Source: Paraspadella gotoi
Taxonomy: Eukaryota; Chaetognatha
Direction of reading: 5' to 3'
Assembly (NCBI GenBank): GCA_051294375.1
Contig: CM119263.1
Coordinates: forward strand, 14,276,414-14,340,413
Length of the DNA stretch: 64,000 nt
The translations under genes were made by a program, and so were the position numbers. A model generated the notes under the pieces. It made no database searches. It had not been told where the DNA came from and worked only from the letters and a program-made list of their open reading frames with translations. Position 1 is the stretch's first letter, and each line of letters starts with the position of its first letter. Below, in pieces: positions 1-11,849 of the stretch.

Positions 1-1064
1 CCCCGCTGTACTTGGCTTCGTGGAATCCTTACAAGTGCAGGTGATTATTCCTTAATCTTTCATTGATAAATTCTTTTATTCATTCTCTCATTCAATCACT
101 CATTAAAACTCTTTTCTTCAATCATTCCTTTGTTTCTTTTTGACCTTAAACATTTTTCTAAGTCGAAAGAACAACGTCTCTACCCTTTCATACTTGATCG
201 AAAAACGTGCTAACATGAACATTTGTGATAACGGCGGATCGGCTCCTCTGCTGAGGTCCTTCTATCGAAAGGACAAAACCATGTTTGAATCGCTTCTCAG
301 AAGGTAAAATTGGAGGGATTTTTGGTTGGGTAATCTAAAATATACTCTAAGACGTCACAAAATATTATAAAAAGATAATTATTTTGTGAATTCCGCAATC
401 TACCAGCGGAGCGGACGTGAACATTGGAACCTGTGATCTTCTATACACGGCCGTCTTCCTCGGCGACGTCCACACCTGCAAGATGCTTGTCCAGTCTGGC
501 GTCGATCTCTGGAGGGAACAGTGGCTCGATCCCAACAAGGTCACTGCCAAGGGAGAGCAGAAGGACGCCACAAAGAACAAAGAGAGTTTCAGGTGAATAA
601 GAAAGAAAAAGAAAGAAGGAAAGAAAGAAAGAAGAATAATTTTTATCTTATTCGTTATAAAATCAAAAGCATTAAAACCGTTTTCTTCCCGCCCTCCATA
701 ATCGCTTCAGCATGCTGCACGGTTGGTTGAAGCGACTCCGGTCCGAACCTCGTCGCCTCAAGCACGTCTGCGCGCTGACGATTCGCAGACACGCCGTGCC
801 CCTCTTGCCTCACAGGGTCAATCGGCTCACTCTTCCGCAATGCTTGAAGGTCGGCGATTTAGAAACAAAGAACTTCCTGAAAGAATCAGTTAATTATTTT
901 TTTTATTGAACATCGTAAGGGTATTTTTTTTTTTATCCCAGGACTACCTGCTCTTGAAGAACCCCAACTCAGTTGACGACTACGAAATTCCCATCACTGA
1001 TTCCACAGACTACGGCGAGGAGTGGATCAACAATCTCACGTTGAAGGACAGAAACTCCAATTGA
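1..1064 (+). CDS. Ankyrin repeat and SOCS box (ASB-like) protein, 3' part only
   Basis: Five exons are readable: 3-40, 163-303, 407-592, 711-849 and 942-1064 (stop TGA 1062-1064), all with GT-AG junctions and continuous frame. The gene enters from the left edge, so the N-terminus is missing. The third exon carries an ankyrin-type repeat (GADVNIGTCDLLYTAVFLGD, then HTCKMLVQSGVD). The fourth reads LKHVCALTIRRH followed by RLTLPQCLKDYLL, the BC-box plus Cul5-box pattern of a SOCS box. Family knowledge: ASB proteins use ankyrin repeats to bind substrate and the SOCS box to recruit Elongin B/C and Cullin-5 for ubiquitination. The C-terminal tail after the SOCS box (about 35 residues, acidic) is longer than in many ASBs. 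A poly(A) signal AATAAA lies at 1376-1381. The ASB subtype cannot be decided from this fragment. Confidence 0.8.
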
Positions 1065-2079
1065 ACCACTCCCCCCCCTACCGATTAACGTCGACCCCGA
1101 AGACGGCGTAGCCGCTGCCTCTCTAACACCTTATTTAAATGTTCTACTGTGTAGAGCGAATGTTAAGTGACGTTCAGTGACTTATTTTTCTTTCCTAATC
1201 CGATATGATCTCTCTCCTTTTTTTAATTTTTAGGGTGGGGTTAAGTTTTGGCGCGAATCCTACTCAGCCGCTCAGGTTTTTTAATCTTTAAAATTGCCGC
1301 CTTTGCAGCTTTAATACGCATTCGTGCATGTGCTACGAACGCATGTGTAACTGTGCCAAAATAATCAGTCTTGGTAATAAAAAAAGTTTACTCTGTAGCT
1401 TAGTGCTGATATTCGATTCATTAATTACGTCTTTTGTTGCAAATGAATTTTAGAACATACTGAAGCACTATTATTTTTATAAATATTGTATGTGTCAAGC
1501 TAAAAAACGCGGTGGAGTTTTAATTTATCAACCTAAAACCAAAAATAACTACTTTAAATTATAATAATTATATATCTGAAAATCTCTTTGATCTCATAAA
1601 TTCTCAAGTGCATTGAATTTTGTCTGAATACAATGTTCTCATTGTTTAAAAATTTGTTAAATTTTTGTATGCTTATAAAATTCGGTTTCCAATTCATGCT
1701 AGATAGACCGGCTAAACAAGTGAAAGTAAGTAGCTTAGTTGTTTCGAATATATAGTATATTTTCACTATTTAAAATTTGTAAAAATAATGCGGAGAATTA
1801 CAATAAACAACAAAAAACGTTGCGAAAAAAGTTTTGCATTGCATGTTGCATTAATGTTAAGAAGTAAGGAGTATGTATGGCGGTTAAGATTCTTATTTTT
1901 CACTTTTGTAAAAAGACTTTTGAAATCTGTCTTGGTTTTTTTCCGTGGAATATGAGAGAGTCAGGTCGTATTTCGATGAGCGGAATATATGAAGACATTG
2001 AGGGCTTCCCCTAAATACAATTTTTAAAAATCTTTTTTTCCCTATTTATTAAAAAAAAATGGTAAAACTCAACTGAATA
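1065..2079. other. 3' UTR and intergenic region between convergent genes
   Basis: This stretch holds the 3' UTR of the ASB-like gene with its AATAAA at 1376-1381, then AT-rich DNA without a convincing ORF. The two flanking genes converge here. Confidence 0.6.
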
Positions 2080-4997
2080 TTAAATTACTCTAATTAAACT
2101 AATTTGTACCTCATCCACGCACGCTTCGTTTCGTTGGAGATCCCATTCAGACAATCTTAACAAATCGTTTTCTTCAGAATTCCTGGTGGAGAATTTCGCG
2201 TAGGTGTCAGAAATAGAAAACGACGAAGACGAAGACCCGCAAACGCCGTCGCTATATTTTTTTGTCGTTGTTCTCGTCGTCGTCGTCGTCGTCGTAGCCT
2301 TCAGCGACGATCGCTTGAACAAAGATAATCGTCGCTGCGTCAATAATTCTGCGGCGAACTCTTCGCCTGCGACGGCCTCGATGTCAACGCACTCGGCGCG
2401 AACCGGAACCGGCAAAACGACCTCCGATCTCGACTGGCGCCTGTCCGTTTTTCTGGCCGTCGAATTCTTGGCGGCGCGGATTGTCTTCGAATGTCGGTTC
2501 TCGTAGAAAACCGCCAAGTGCGTCGTCCGGCCGTAGCTGTCGAAGTATGCGGCGAGCTCTTCGAGTTTGGGCTCGAATACTCGGCGGAGACCCCAAACCT
2601 GGAGACGACGCTTGCGGCAGTGGACGGTCAGTTTGGGCGGGCCGAGGCTGGCGACCAGCTGGGTGGGAGTGAAAGGAATCGTTGTGGTCGAGGAGAATGT
2701 GTAGATAAGATAAAGATCAATAGATAGATTACCTTTCTTTCGTTAGTCCTCGCCTTGTAAGCGGTTTCGGCGTCGTAGCCGAGTTCGTCGTAAAGATTTT
2801 CTGCGACTTGAAAATCTGTTATTTCGTGTTTGACTTCGGGGAACGAATTCTCTTCTCGAAAGTCGTTCCACCTTCGCCGCCGCTGCAAACCTTTTAAAAA
2901 CAAAAAAACAAAACTTGAAAAATGTTTAGAGTTAATAATAATAAATTCCCCAATGTCCATAGTTTTGTTATGTTAAATTATGTTAAATAAAAATTTAGAA
3001 AGTTAAATGGTACTGTTTGAAAAAATAAATATAGTTTATCCAAACAATTATCCTCGTTTAGTTCAGATGAAAATTGATAATGTGTGGATACCCACCCGAA
3101 AAGAAGCTATCGTCGTCATCAGGATCAAATCTCGGATTTAAGAGTTTTCTTTCGTAGACAGATTTACGGTGAAGTAAATCGGTTTCGAAACGTGATAAAT
3201 CAGGTTCGAAATGAAGCGAATCCGATGCGAAATGAAGTGAATCCGATTCGAAATGAAGCGAATCCGATTTGAAATGAGGTGAATCAGTGGGGGATGAGTA
3301 AACGATCTCTCCTACGGGGGTGACGACCGGGAAGATTCTAGATCTGTCGAAGAAACAAAAATTGGGTTAAGTTTTTTAATTTTAGCTTCGTTTGATTTAG
3401 TAATTAAAAATCTGTAGCGAATCCCGTAAAAAGTTGATTCGACCGAGCTGGCTTACTTTTTTGAGGCTGAAATTTGGTTGAGACCGCAAATTTTGTCATC
3501 TTCCTTAAAGTTGTCTTTTGTGTCTGCATCAACGCCAGGATTTTCACAGAAAGCATTGTCAGCGATTTCACAATTATCGTTTATACCATTGTCGCAAATA
3601 CCTTCTTTAGAACTTGATACGACGTTTTTTAAATATTGTCCAGTTACTTCATCGTCCTCGTTCCAGTCTTTGTCACGGTCGTTTATTAAGGAGTGGAAGC
3701 TTCTCGGTTCGCTGCCTTCGATATCAATTGCTTCGTCATAGTTTTTTAAAACTAAATTGTCTATGAATTCATCTGTATTATGTCTTTCATCAGTTTCATC
3801 AAAGTATTTTTTGCGCTGATTTTCCCTATTTTCTTCTTCATTGCCCTCATTTTTCAAATCAATACCATGTATGAGATTGTTAGCATCTTCATAATGCTCT
3901 TCTAGATTGTTTTGGCTATGTTGCTTTACGTTGCCATCGGCTTCTTGGGCTACTCCGTATTCATTTTCAGAAACGTCGTCTTCAGATTCTCTGCCTTCAA
4001 TTAAGCCATAATCTTCGTGAACAGACGGAACTTGCTCGTGTTTTTTGCTATCATTTTTAGAATCCTCCTCTTGACTAAGGCCTTTGCATTCGAATTCATC
4101 TTTATAGTTATTCTCCCTGATATCATTGACTCGATCATCTCCGCTGATGTCGCGCCCTTGGTTTTCGTCGTCGTCTCGAAAATCGTAAAGATCTTGGTAA
4201 TTGCTTTCGAAACCGTTTTTATTGTCACTTATATCGGCACCAACTTTATAATCACAGGTATCATCTGTATTCTCAATGCCTTCGTAGCCTACGCTGCCCT
4301 CTACCGTCAACTCTTCAGTTAAGTATAATTCAAGATTTTTAAATTCCTTTTCTTCTTTTTCGGCGATTCGTTCTTGGAGGTCGATCTCGTCGTCGAGGTT
4401 ATCGTCGTTGTCATCGTCGTCGTTGACAGTCTGAGTCGAAGTCAACCGGATTTCTTCCGAGTCATCTGTCGCATCCGCCGACACGGACGCATCTTCCGCC
4501 ACCGCCGCCTCCTCGATCGGCGAAGGAACTCGAAGGTTCGTCACGCTCTTCTCGAGTCTGCCGTCGCCATTCTCGCTCGCCGCGACGCCGCGCCGCTTAA
4601 GGAAACGCCTCTTCCGGCCGCGCCTTCTTCGATGTCTCTGACCGGAGTGGGCCTTCGTCCACCTCGGCGTCTCGTCGTCGTTTTCGTCGTCGGCGTCGAC
4701 ATCATCATCGTTATCGTCAGCGAGGAAGAGGCGGGAAATGTCCAGAATATCCGGAGAGTTACGCGGAGGCAAAGATCCGGATGTGTAGGAGAAAGAAGAA
4801 ACGATGACTGGATCAGCGACGATATCTGACGATCTCTTTGCTTCCTGTTTCGGCAAATGATCTTTATACAAAGGCGGCGATTGCTTCGAGGACTTTATTG
4901 GCTTGGGCGATGGTGACCTTCGCGGGAAACCGAGTAGATCCTGGCGAAATTTGTTGTAGCCTTGGTGCAAAGCGTGAAGGACGCTGATGTATGCCAT
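2080..4997 (-). CDS. Unrecognised acidic protein of 841 aa
   Basis: Four exons on the minus strand: 4997-3457, 3343-3096, 2890-2733 and 2658-2080. Their lengths sum to 2526 nt, in frame, giving 841 codons plus stop. The ATG at 4997-4995 opens MAYISVLHALHQGYNKFRQD, followed by a Pro/Ser-rich stretch, an Arg/Lys cluster (about residues 120-135) and then a long Asp/Glu/Asn-rich acidic segment to about residue 513. Exon 2 encodes a degenerate heptad repeat (DSLHFES-like). Exons 3 and 4 look globular and are probably the conserved part: RRRRWNDFREEN, then VFEPKLEELAAYFDSYGRTT and LLRLSEWDLQRNE. I do not recognise the family. The last exon contains a poly-Thr run from a (TCG)n tract. The final stop at 2080-2082 could be bypassed by a further splice, because GTACAA follows the conserved block. 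An extended transcript is therefore possible. Confidence 0.6.
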
Positions 4998-5038
4998 TGT
5001 TTCGAATTTTTAGTAATATTTCCATTAAGACACAGAGA

Positions 5039-5071
<33 letters not shown>

Positions 5072-6687
5072 GAGAGATTTTTATACTCTCTTCGGGAAAC
5101 CCGCTAGACCCGTCCGTCTCCTTTCATGTTTTCGTCGAGGGCGAAAACAACAAAAGAGCACGAAGCGGCGGCGTGAAGGCAAATTTGTGACAAGAGGTTC
5201 TCGGTTCGAATCCGCTTCGTGTATCTCTTTTGCCCTCTCTCGAAAACTCTTCTTCCAGAGAAACGCATCTAGTGAACATCCCGGGATGTAACGTCGACGA
5301 CGAAGAGGAAGAAAACCCTGTTCGCCGAAACTTTCGTTCGCCAATGAAAAGTGGAGAGAGCGAAGGAAAAAGGGAGAACATGATCTTTGTTTTCCGATTG
5401 AGAATCAGGCATCGACACTCAACCGGTACTCCAGATTGCGATATCCAATCACCGCCTCTCTATGTCCCCTTTCCGGCAAAGCGACCCAATGAGCCGACGG
5501 GAATTGAGAAGTCCGCGCATGGAAATCCAATCGAAGGAAGGGTTAGGACCGAATCGCCGACCAATGGCAGAAGAGAAGACATCGTGTTTTTAGGTGGGGG
5601 ATGTGGAAGGTTGTAGTTTCGACGATAAGTTGTTTAAGAACTAAAAAGAACATAAACAAATGTAATAATACCTATTTGAGATTTTCCTATTCGTTAATAA
5701 TTGCCGTTTATTGAATCCAAAAAAAAATTGTAATACCATTGTTGCTCGGACAGGCACATTGAAAAAACCCTTCCAGATCCCGTCATCAGGAGAATCATGT
5801 GAACGAAGCGTGCGATAGGGCTAAAAATCGGGAAAAACATATTTCTTTGTTGAGACCAACAAGTTTTTTCGCTCGTAACGAATCTGATGTTTCCCAACCA
5901 TTACTTTTCCTCACTTGATGAGTTAAAAAGAGACGCGGAATAAGCTTTCCGTTTTCACGTGAACAGGAGTTTGAAATGATGCAACAAAAAACATGATGCA
6001 ATCATGATTCAATCTTATGAAAATTTGCAAATTACTTGTTTCACTATTTTTTATTTTTCTATTTTAATATTTTAATATTTTTTTGAAGGATTTAGTATTT
6101 AATTAGGGTTAGGGTAATAGTCCTTGTTTTATTTACATATATTCTTAGATGCTTTCCCAAATTTAGATGAGATAGAAATTCTCTCCGAAAACTTTTTCAG
6201 TTGAATATTCATTATGAAGATGCTGACCCCCAGGATACTAATTATTCTTTGGGGTGTTAATGGTTTCTTCCACCTACGGAAAATTTGACACCTTATCGAT
6301 ACTTTTTGGTTGACTTCAATAACAATTAAATTTCATGAGAGACAAAAAGAAGCATGAGAGGGTGGGGAAAAAAAAGAAAAAGAGAGAAAGAATACAGAGA
6401 AAAAAAGAAATAAAGAATCAGTAAAAAAGGACGAAAGATTAAAAATAAAAAGATCTGAAAAAAACGTTATATTGGGAGGGAATCAGAGATGAAGGGAACA
6501 ACATTCATGACCTCTTCAATGTTATGGAAGTCTCGATAAAGATTCAGATGAAGGTCGCAACCGGTCTTCGGGTAGGTTAAAGGAAAGTTACTTTCGTGAT
6601 AAGAAACGTTAACTCAATAACAATGATTTAAAAATCCTCGAACTATCATTATCTCCCCCTCTCTATCTCCCCGAATCCCTTGCTGGA
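4998..6687. other. Intergenic region upstream of the 841-aa gene
   Basis: No gene supported. It contains a (GA)n tract just upstream of the minus-strand start codon, a telomere-like run AGGGTTAGGG near 6107, and purine-rich DNA at 6340-6475. It probably carries promoters for both divergent neighbours. Confidence 0.5.
5034..5078. repeat. (GA)n microsatellite
   Basis: GA dinucleotide run with one interruption (GATGAG). It sits 40-80 bp upstream of the ATG of the minus-strand 841-aa gene, so it is probably in the 5' UTR or core promoter. GAGA-type tracts of this kind recur across the window. Confidence 0.9.
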
Positions 6688-6848
6688 TATAAAGCGATAA
6701 TCAGCGAAAATTAGTCGAGCGCAGGATTCGTTTTCGTGTTTCGCCAGAATCAGTTTTTGCGATTTAATCCTTAGAAATCTGAAGCCGACAAGGAGAGAGA
6801 CACGCCATGGCTTAGCCTTGTTGTTGTCGTTGTTACTAGGACGGAAAG
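6688..6848 (+). promoter_or_regulatory. Candidate TATA promoter and 5' UTR exon of the 389-aa gene
   Basis: TATAAAG at 6688-6694 is followed about 30 bp later by plausible initiator sequence. The segment ends at a donor-like ACGGAAAG/GTAAAA (6848/6849). A two-codon upstream ORF (ATG GCT TAG) lies at 6807-6815. Assignment to the downstream + strand gene is inference; no acceptor could be fixed. Confidence 0.3.
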
Positions 6849-7152
6849 GTAAAATGTATGAGTTTTGGTTTGACCAAAAACAAATGTTTAAAGCCAGATT
6901 AAACTACTGTAACGTTGTAAGTTGCTGTAATCACTCACTAACAATTTTTTAATGTTTTTTTGTAGAAAGAAAAAGAGAACAATTACCCAAGAAATAGAAA
7001 GAAAAAAACAGAAAAAAAAACATGTGCATCGATAGACATAGACGGCGGCAAGATTGCAAGAGCATAAGACCTTTTTCTTTATTGCCATGAATAGCAAATG
7101 GGAGGGAAAAAAATAAAATTCCTCTGAAGAAACTTGACCTTTTTTCTTTTGT

Positions 7153-7153
7153 T

Positions 7154-7191
<38 letters not shown>

Positions 7192-7192
7192 T
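7153..7192. repeat. (GTC)n trinucleotide repeat
   Basis: About 13 uninterrupted GTC units, continuing as impure GTC/CTC to about 7212. All three frames on each strand are open through it, so ORFs here mean little. Probably in the 5' UTR or intron of the + strand gene downstream. Confidence 0.85.
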
Positions 7193-7822
7193 CTCCTCGG
7201 CCTCGTCGTCCGGATGCGTTTCGTGACCAGCGATTCTCCGTCGGGTGCGAGGGTCGGTCGCATGGAGAGCGGCGCCGCCTCTTCGAGGTTTCGCTCCGGA
7301 GCAGGAATCATCGGAAACGAAAATTGAACGAGGATCGAGTTTTTTTTGCGCGGCGCTGATTCGACGACGACGACGACGACGACGAAGACGCGTAACGACG
7401 AAGACACGATCGCATCAACAGTTGTCGCTGTCGACGAAGATTTAAGTTTATGTTTTGGTTTGTTGTTTATTATTTTTCAATTTTCTTTAATTTCATATAT
7501 AAGTAAATGTTGTTTCAGCGAAATCTCAACGTTCAACGAGGTCGTGACGAACGATTTTGCGACGATTTATCGATGACTCGGCCCGACGCTATGGGGCCTC
7601 CAAAACGCATTGATTCCATCTGTTTACAACGCGCCAGGGGTGGACGCCGACAGTGATGAGGCGATCAATCGATCTCGACGGTTCCCGACAACGAAAGAAC
7701 TGTTTTCGAGAATCTTTTGGTCAGTCTTCCACATTCCCTGCCTCCACATCATTGGTTTTTCTTCTCTCGATCCCCGCTTCAAACCCCGCAGTTCATCAGT
7801 TCCACGCCCGGGTCGAAAAACT

Positions 7823-9324
7823 ATGAACAGGCGCCCGAAGCCACGCCCTGACAGTCAAGGGAGCCTCCCTCCCATCGCTAACAAGAGAACGTTTATGTCG
7901 CACGGGGGCGAGGCGTTAGGGGCACTTCCGAACCCCTACAACCCCGTGGGACTGCCAAACGCCCATCACCCTAACCACCCTGGAGGGTTAACGTTTTCTA
8001 CCCCAGGAACCGAAGCATGGAGGAACCAACCCAAGACGGCCACAGAGAATTTTCTGTTGGGAGAAAAGCAGAACGAAGGTAAGCTTCTTTCGTTCTCCGG
8101 ATTTGGCCGAGATGACAATCAAAATACTAAGATGGAATAAACTTAGTCGACACGTGACTAAAAACAACAACCATAACATCAACGATGATGTCAAAGAAAA
8201 AAGCCAACGAAAGTGATCGAAATTTCTCAAGTAGCATTTGATTTGTATATGTATTATGTAGTTGTCTTTAAACTTTTAATATATGTTATAACCTACTTCT
8301 TTAGTGGTTCCCACGAGCCTTCATCACTCTTCTAACTCCGCCTGGAACTCCTCGTCCCCCGTTGACGTCCTCGACGACGTCGTTTTTGTCGCCGCCGACG
8401 CTTTGCCGTCGGATGCGTCGGCTTCGCGGATTCTAAGGTCGCGGACGAGCGCCAATAACTCTTTAGCTCCCGTTCGTCCTCCATCAGGTAATTTGGCCTT
8501 GCAGTGCACATCCACAACGACGAATGTAACGACGACGAAGACGACGAACGGCGCGGGAGCCATCTCTTCGGGATGTCGGGAAGGAAGAACGGACTCTGGT
8601 CGAAACGGGAGGCCCGAGCATCGAAACGCATGGGGGTCGTCGTCGTCGTCGGCCACCAACTCGCGGTCAGCGCGACATCAGCGAACTTACGCCAAGATTC
8701 CCAACGAGCGAGAGGCTCCCGTCGGCGCCGAGCCGCCATCGCCTACGTCCCACAAGAATTCGATGAGGAAGGTCCTAGGTACCGGTGACGTCGCTGAGTC
8801 GACATACTTGCCCGAACTACCGGGAAGAAGACCTTGCCAAGGGCCAGACTCACAGCTTGGACAGGGGCACGAGATGCCCACGCGTCGACCCAAAGAGGCG
8901 GATGAAGGTCCCGAATCCGGAATCGCAGATCTCGGTGAATTAATAGTTTTTGAGATTGCCGAAAGATCCCCACTCATACTTGAACCATCTACAGAAACAA
9001 TCTTTATGAAATAAGATTTATGTAAAAATCTTCCTTGCAGAATTTCAGCATCCGGCCGACTGCACGGAGGAGGCTTCTGACGACTCCAACGAGAGCGACC
9101 GCGAGAAACGCATTATCGATTGGCTCATACAAGTGGAGAACTCCAAAGCGCCCGCCGCAGCCCCGTCCGCTGCCGCTGCAGCGCAAGAACGTCGTCGGGC
9201 GAGCCGGCTACGTCGTGCGGACTCGCGACGCCAATCCTCGGGACATGTAGAGGACGACGGTCTCGCTCTTCTTCCAGACCAAAGCGTGACGAACTCGATC
9301 CGTATCGTTTACGATGGCGATTGA
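7823..9324 (+). CDS. Unrecognised Ser-rich protein of 389 aa
   Basis: Three exons: 7823-8078, 8305-8934 and 9041-9324 (TGA 9322-9324). They sum to 1170 nt in frame. The first in-frame ATG at 7823 opens MNRRPKPRPDSQGSLPPIAN, followed by a Gly/Pro/Asn-rich segment (LPNPYNPVGLPNAHHPNHPG). The middle exon is Ser/Thr/Arg-rich and low in hydrophobics, so largely disordered. The last exon has a short amphipathic block EKRIIDWLIQVE (about residue 310), then an Ala/Arg-rich tail. I do not recognise the family, and no catalytic or membrane segment is visible. The frame is open upstream of 7823 to about 7610, so an upstream coding exon cannot be excluded. A GT at 8497 looks like a donor, but the only nearby AG would leave a 17-nt intron, so I read through it. 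Confidence 0.5.
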
Positions 9325-11849
9325 AGATATTCTATTTAATTTATAACTTGTTATTCAAAAAATCCATTTTTAACTTTTGTATGACTCGTCAGAAATGTCA
9401 TAAGACTTATTAGGCTAAATAGGCTTAGTCGATCCAGTGGACGTTTATCTCTACGATAAAAGCAGAAGTGTTAAATCTGCAAAACATTGATACAACTGTT
9501 ACAAAGTTAAAAATTTCTCTCTTTCTTTTCTCTCTCGTCGTTTTGTTATGATTATTGTCGCTTTCAATGATAATTCAAAAACTATTCACAAAAGAACGTT
9601 GTTGTCCATGTTATTGTTCCCGTTATTGTCAATTAATCACTAACCGTAGCCGCTGTATGTTAGATTTGTTTTACGATTAGAAATCGGAATGTGTATAAAA
9701 TTACATAAGGATATATTTTTTAATATTCAATTTATTTCGCTCATAAGAGACTGATAATAAATAATCCTTTTAAAACTCTTAAAACGTCGCTGCTTACTCA
9801 TAGTAACAGGCATTGATCTAAATACTAAATGTCTTACATTACGTGAATTAGTGATGACGATTTTAGCAAACACGCTTGTATTAAAGAGACATTTAACGCC
9901 ATGGTTTCATTTTTCATCATAGTATTTAAGTGAAGACAAATAATATGCAATATTCTATTAGAGATATTAATATCATTTTAACATTGCGGTAGTTTTAGTT
10001 TGGAATTAGAAAGCCAGCACCAAAACAAGATATAACTTTAAAAATTAAGAGTAAGAAGAGTCGTAAAAATAAAAACTGGATTTATTTTATGACGCTTGAA
10101 AATTTGAGTATTATTACGAGCAACGGTTTCGAGAATTTTGCCCTCTACTTCTCTCTTCCAACCATTACTCCCGAAAAGATTGTTTTATGGCAACGCCGAG
10201 ACTTGTGTGATGCCCGGGGTGACTGTCTTGGAGTCTACAGAAAGACCCATTGCCAAAGAGTGAGCGAGCGAGCGAGAAGTAGTATAAGCGTGTATAAGCG
10301 TGTGTGATGCATACCTTTAAGCGACGATATGAGCGACAGTACGCAGCAGTTGTGTTCGATAGTAGGGCTCACCACTTATGGCAACGGTGAGACATGTATG
10401 ATGCCGGGGTGTGAGGCATCTCCCAGCAGCTGGCGCTCAAAGCTTTGGACCCGGAGAGACCACCCCATGTCAGTGACGTGCTTATGCCAACACCATCACG
10501 CTTAACCAGCAAGACCGTGAGGGGGTTGAACGAGGAACTTGTGGCAACACATTCACTATCACCACCCGGCTGATTTCAACAGCGCAACCTCGCTGGCGTA
10601 ACAGCAGAGAGTCCTTTGCTAGTAATCCACCTGTAGTAGATGACTACAGTCAGATCCTGCTTTATGTAATCAGTTATCCATTTTTCGTATGTCTTTCTTC
10701 CTTTGCCTTTGTTATTCATTTATAAGAGAAAAAACATTTTTTAATAATTCAAGCTGTTTAAAACTAAAAAATAAGAAAAAACGTTTTCATTGGCATTTAA
10801 TTAATAAATGTTTTAAAGACCAACCTGCATAATTAATTTTCTCTTTTGAAATCATAAAAATGGCACTTTGAAATTTACAAAAAAAGTTTACCAGAGAAAA
10901 ATTGTCTTGAATAAAATCCTTACAAATAGAATGTAACACCCTTAAAGTTTAAGTACAACCGATTATCATGATGAATAATAAATAACAAACACAATATGAT
11001 CGTCGAATAAAAGTAAACAGCAGGAGATATGATGAAATGATCACAAGAGAAAATGGCTTCTGTACAATAGATTCAAGAATAGGTTAAAATTTTTAAAAAG
11101 TCTGAATTAGTGGCACTTAATGTAAATTTGTGCCTTCAGAAAACATGATAACTGTCATTAAATGATAATTAATAAAGCATCTTTAAATTTAAAAGAATTG
11201 TAAGATGTAGCCTCATGAGTCATAATCGCGAAATACAAGATGCATTAGATGAGCAAAGATCTCTAACCACTATTTTAGTTTCTTCACAAAAAATCCGTTT
11301 AGAATCAGTAATTATGAATACTGTACATCAACTTCTTCATGTTTAATAATTAATAGATTATTTTTAAACAATTTAGCGTTTAGAAAGGCGAATGGCAAGG
11401 CGATGTGGACATCACGTTTTACAGTTCAAATACGTAAAAGCTATGATAATACGTTCGTACAAAAATACTCGATTTTTGATTTAAATCCATCAAAAACGAA
11501 ACATTCCGGAAGACACATTTACTTTTGCTACGAAAAGCCTCTAACAACTTTAAAAATGTTGAAATATGCACGGAGTAATTTACGAAAATCTAACTCGATG
11601 ATACGAACAGTGGTTACAGTGGTTATCGAATAATTTCAATAAACGGTGAACATACACGCATACAATTTCAAGTGACGAAAATTCATAAAATGAAACCCGC
11701 ATGAAAGTATGTATACTGTATACGTAATAATGAAATAATTACAGAAAGATTAAATTGTGAATTTTAGAAGGATGAGCATCGACTGAACGAGGATACAGTG
11801 ATGTATGAAGAATCGCAGATTATACAGAATATACACGACTGAAAAAAAA
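9325..11849. other. Intergenic region between two gene tails
   Basis: The tails of the 389-aa gene (+) and REPTOR (-) converge here. AT-rich, with no gene supported. A more GC-balanced island at 10160-10660 looks like a repeat relic and is listed separately. A 76-aa frame at 11403-11633 has no family features and was not called. Confidence 0.5.
10180..10420. repeat. Degenerate direct repeat in a possible mobile-element relic
   Basis: Two copies of a motif of about 38 bp are 190 bp apart: TTATGGCAACGCCGAGACTT (10184 on) and TTATGGCAACGGTGAGACAT (10374 on). Both continue into TGTRTGATGCC-GGGGTG. The surrounding island (10160-10660) differs in composition from its AT-rich flanks and lacks a coding frame. 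It may be a fragment of a repetitive element; identity unknown. Confidence 0.45.

Noticed and set aside
6949-7407. 152-codon minus-strand frame with poly-Thr
   Set aside because: Created by the (GTC)n repeat; no splice connection to the 841-aa gene found.
8489-8510. Donor/acceptor pair GTAATTTGG...TTGCAG in the 389-aa gene
   Set aside because: It would make an intron of 17 nt, far below a workable size; the frame is open through it.
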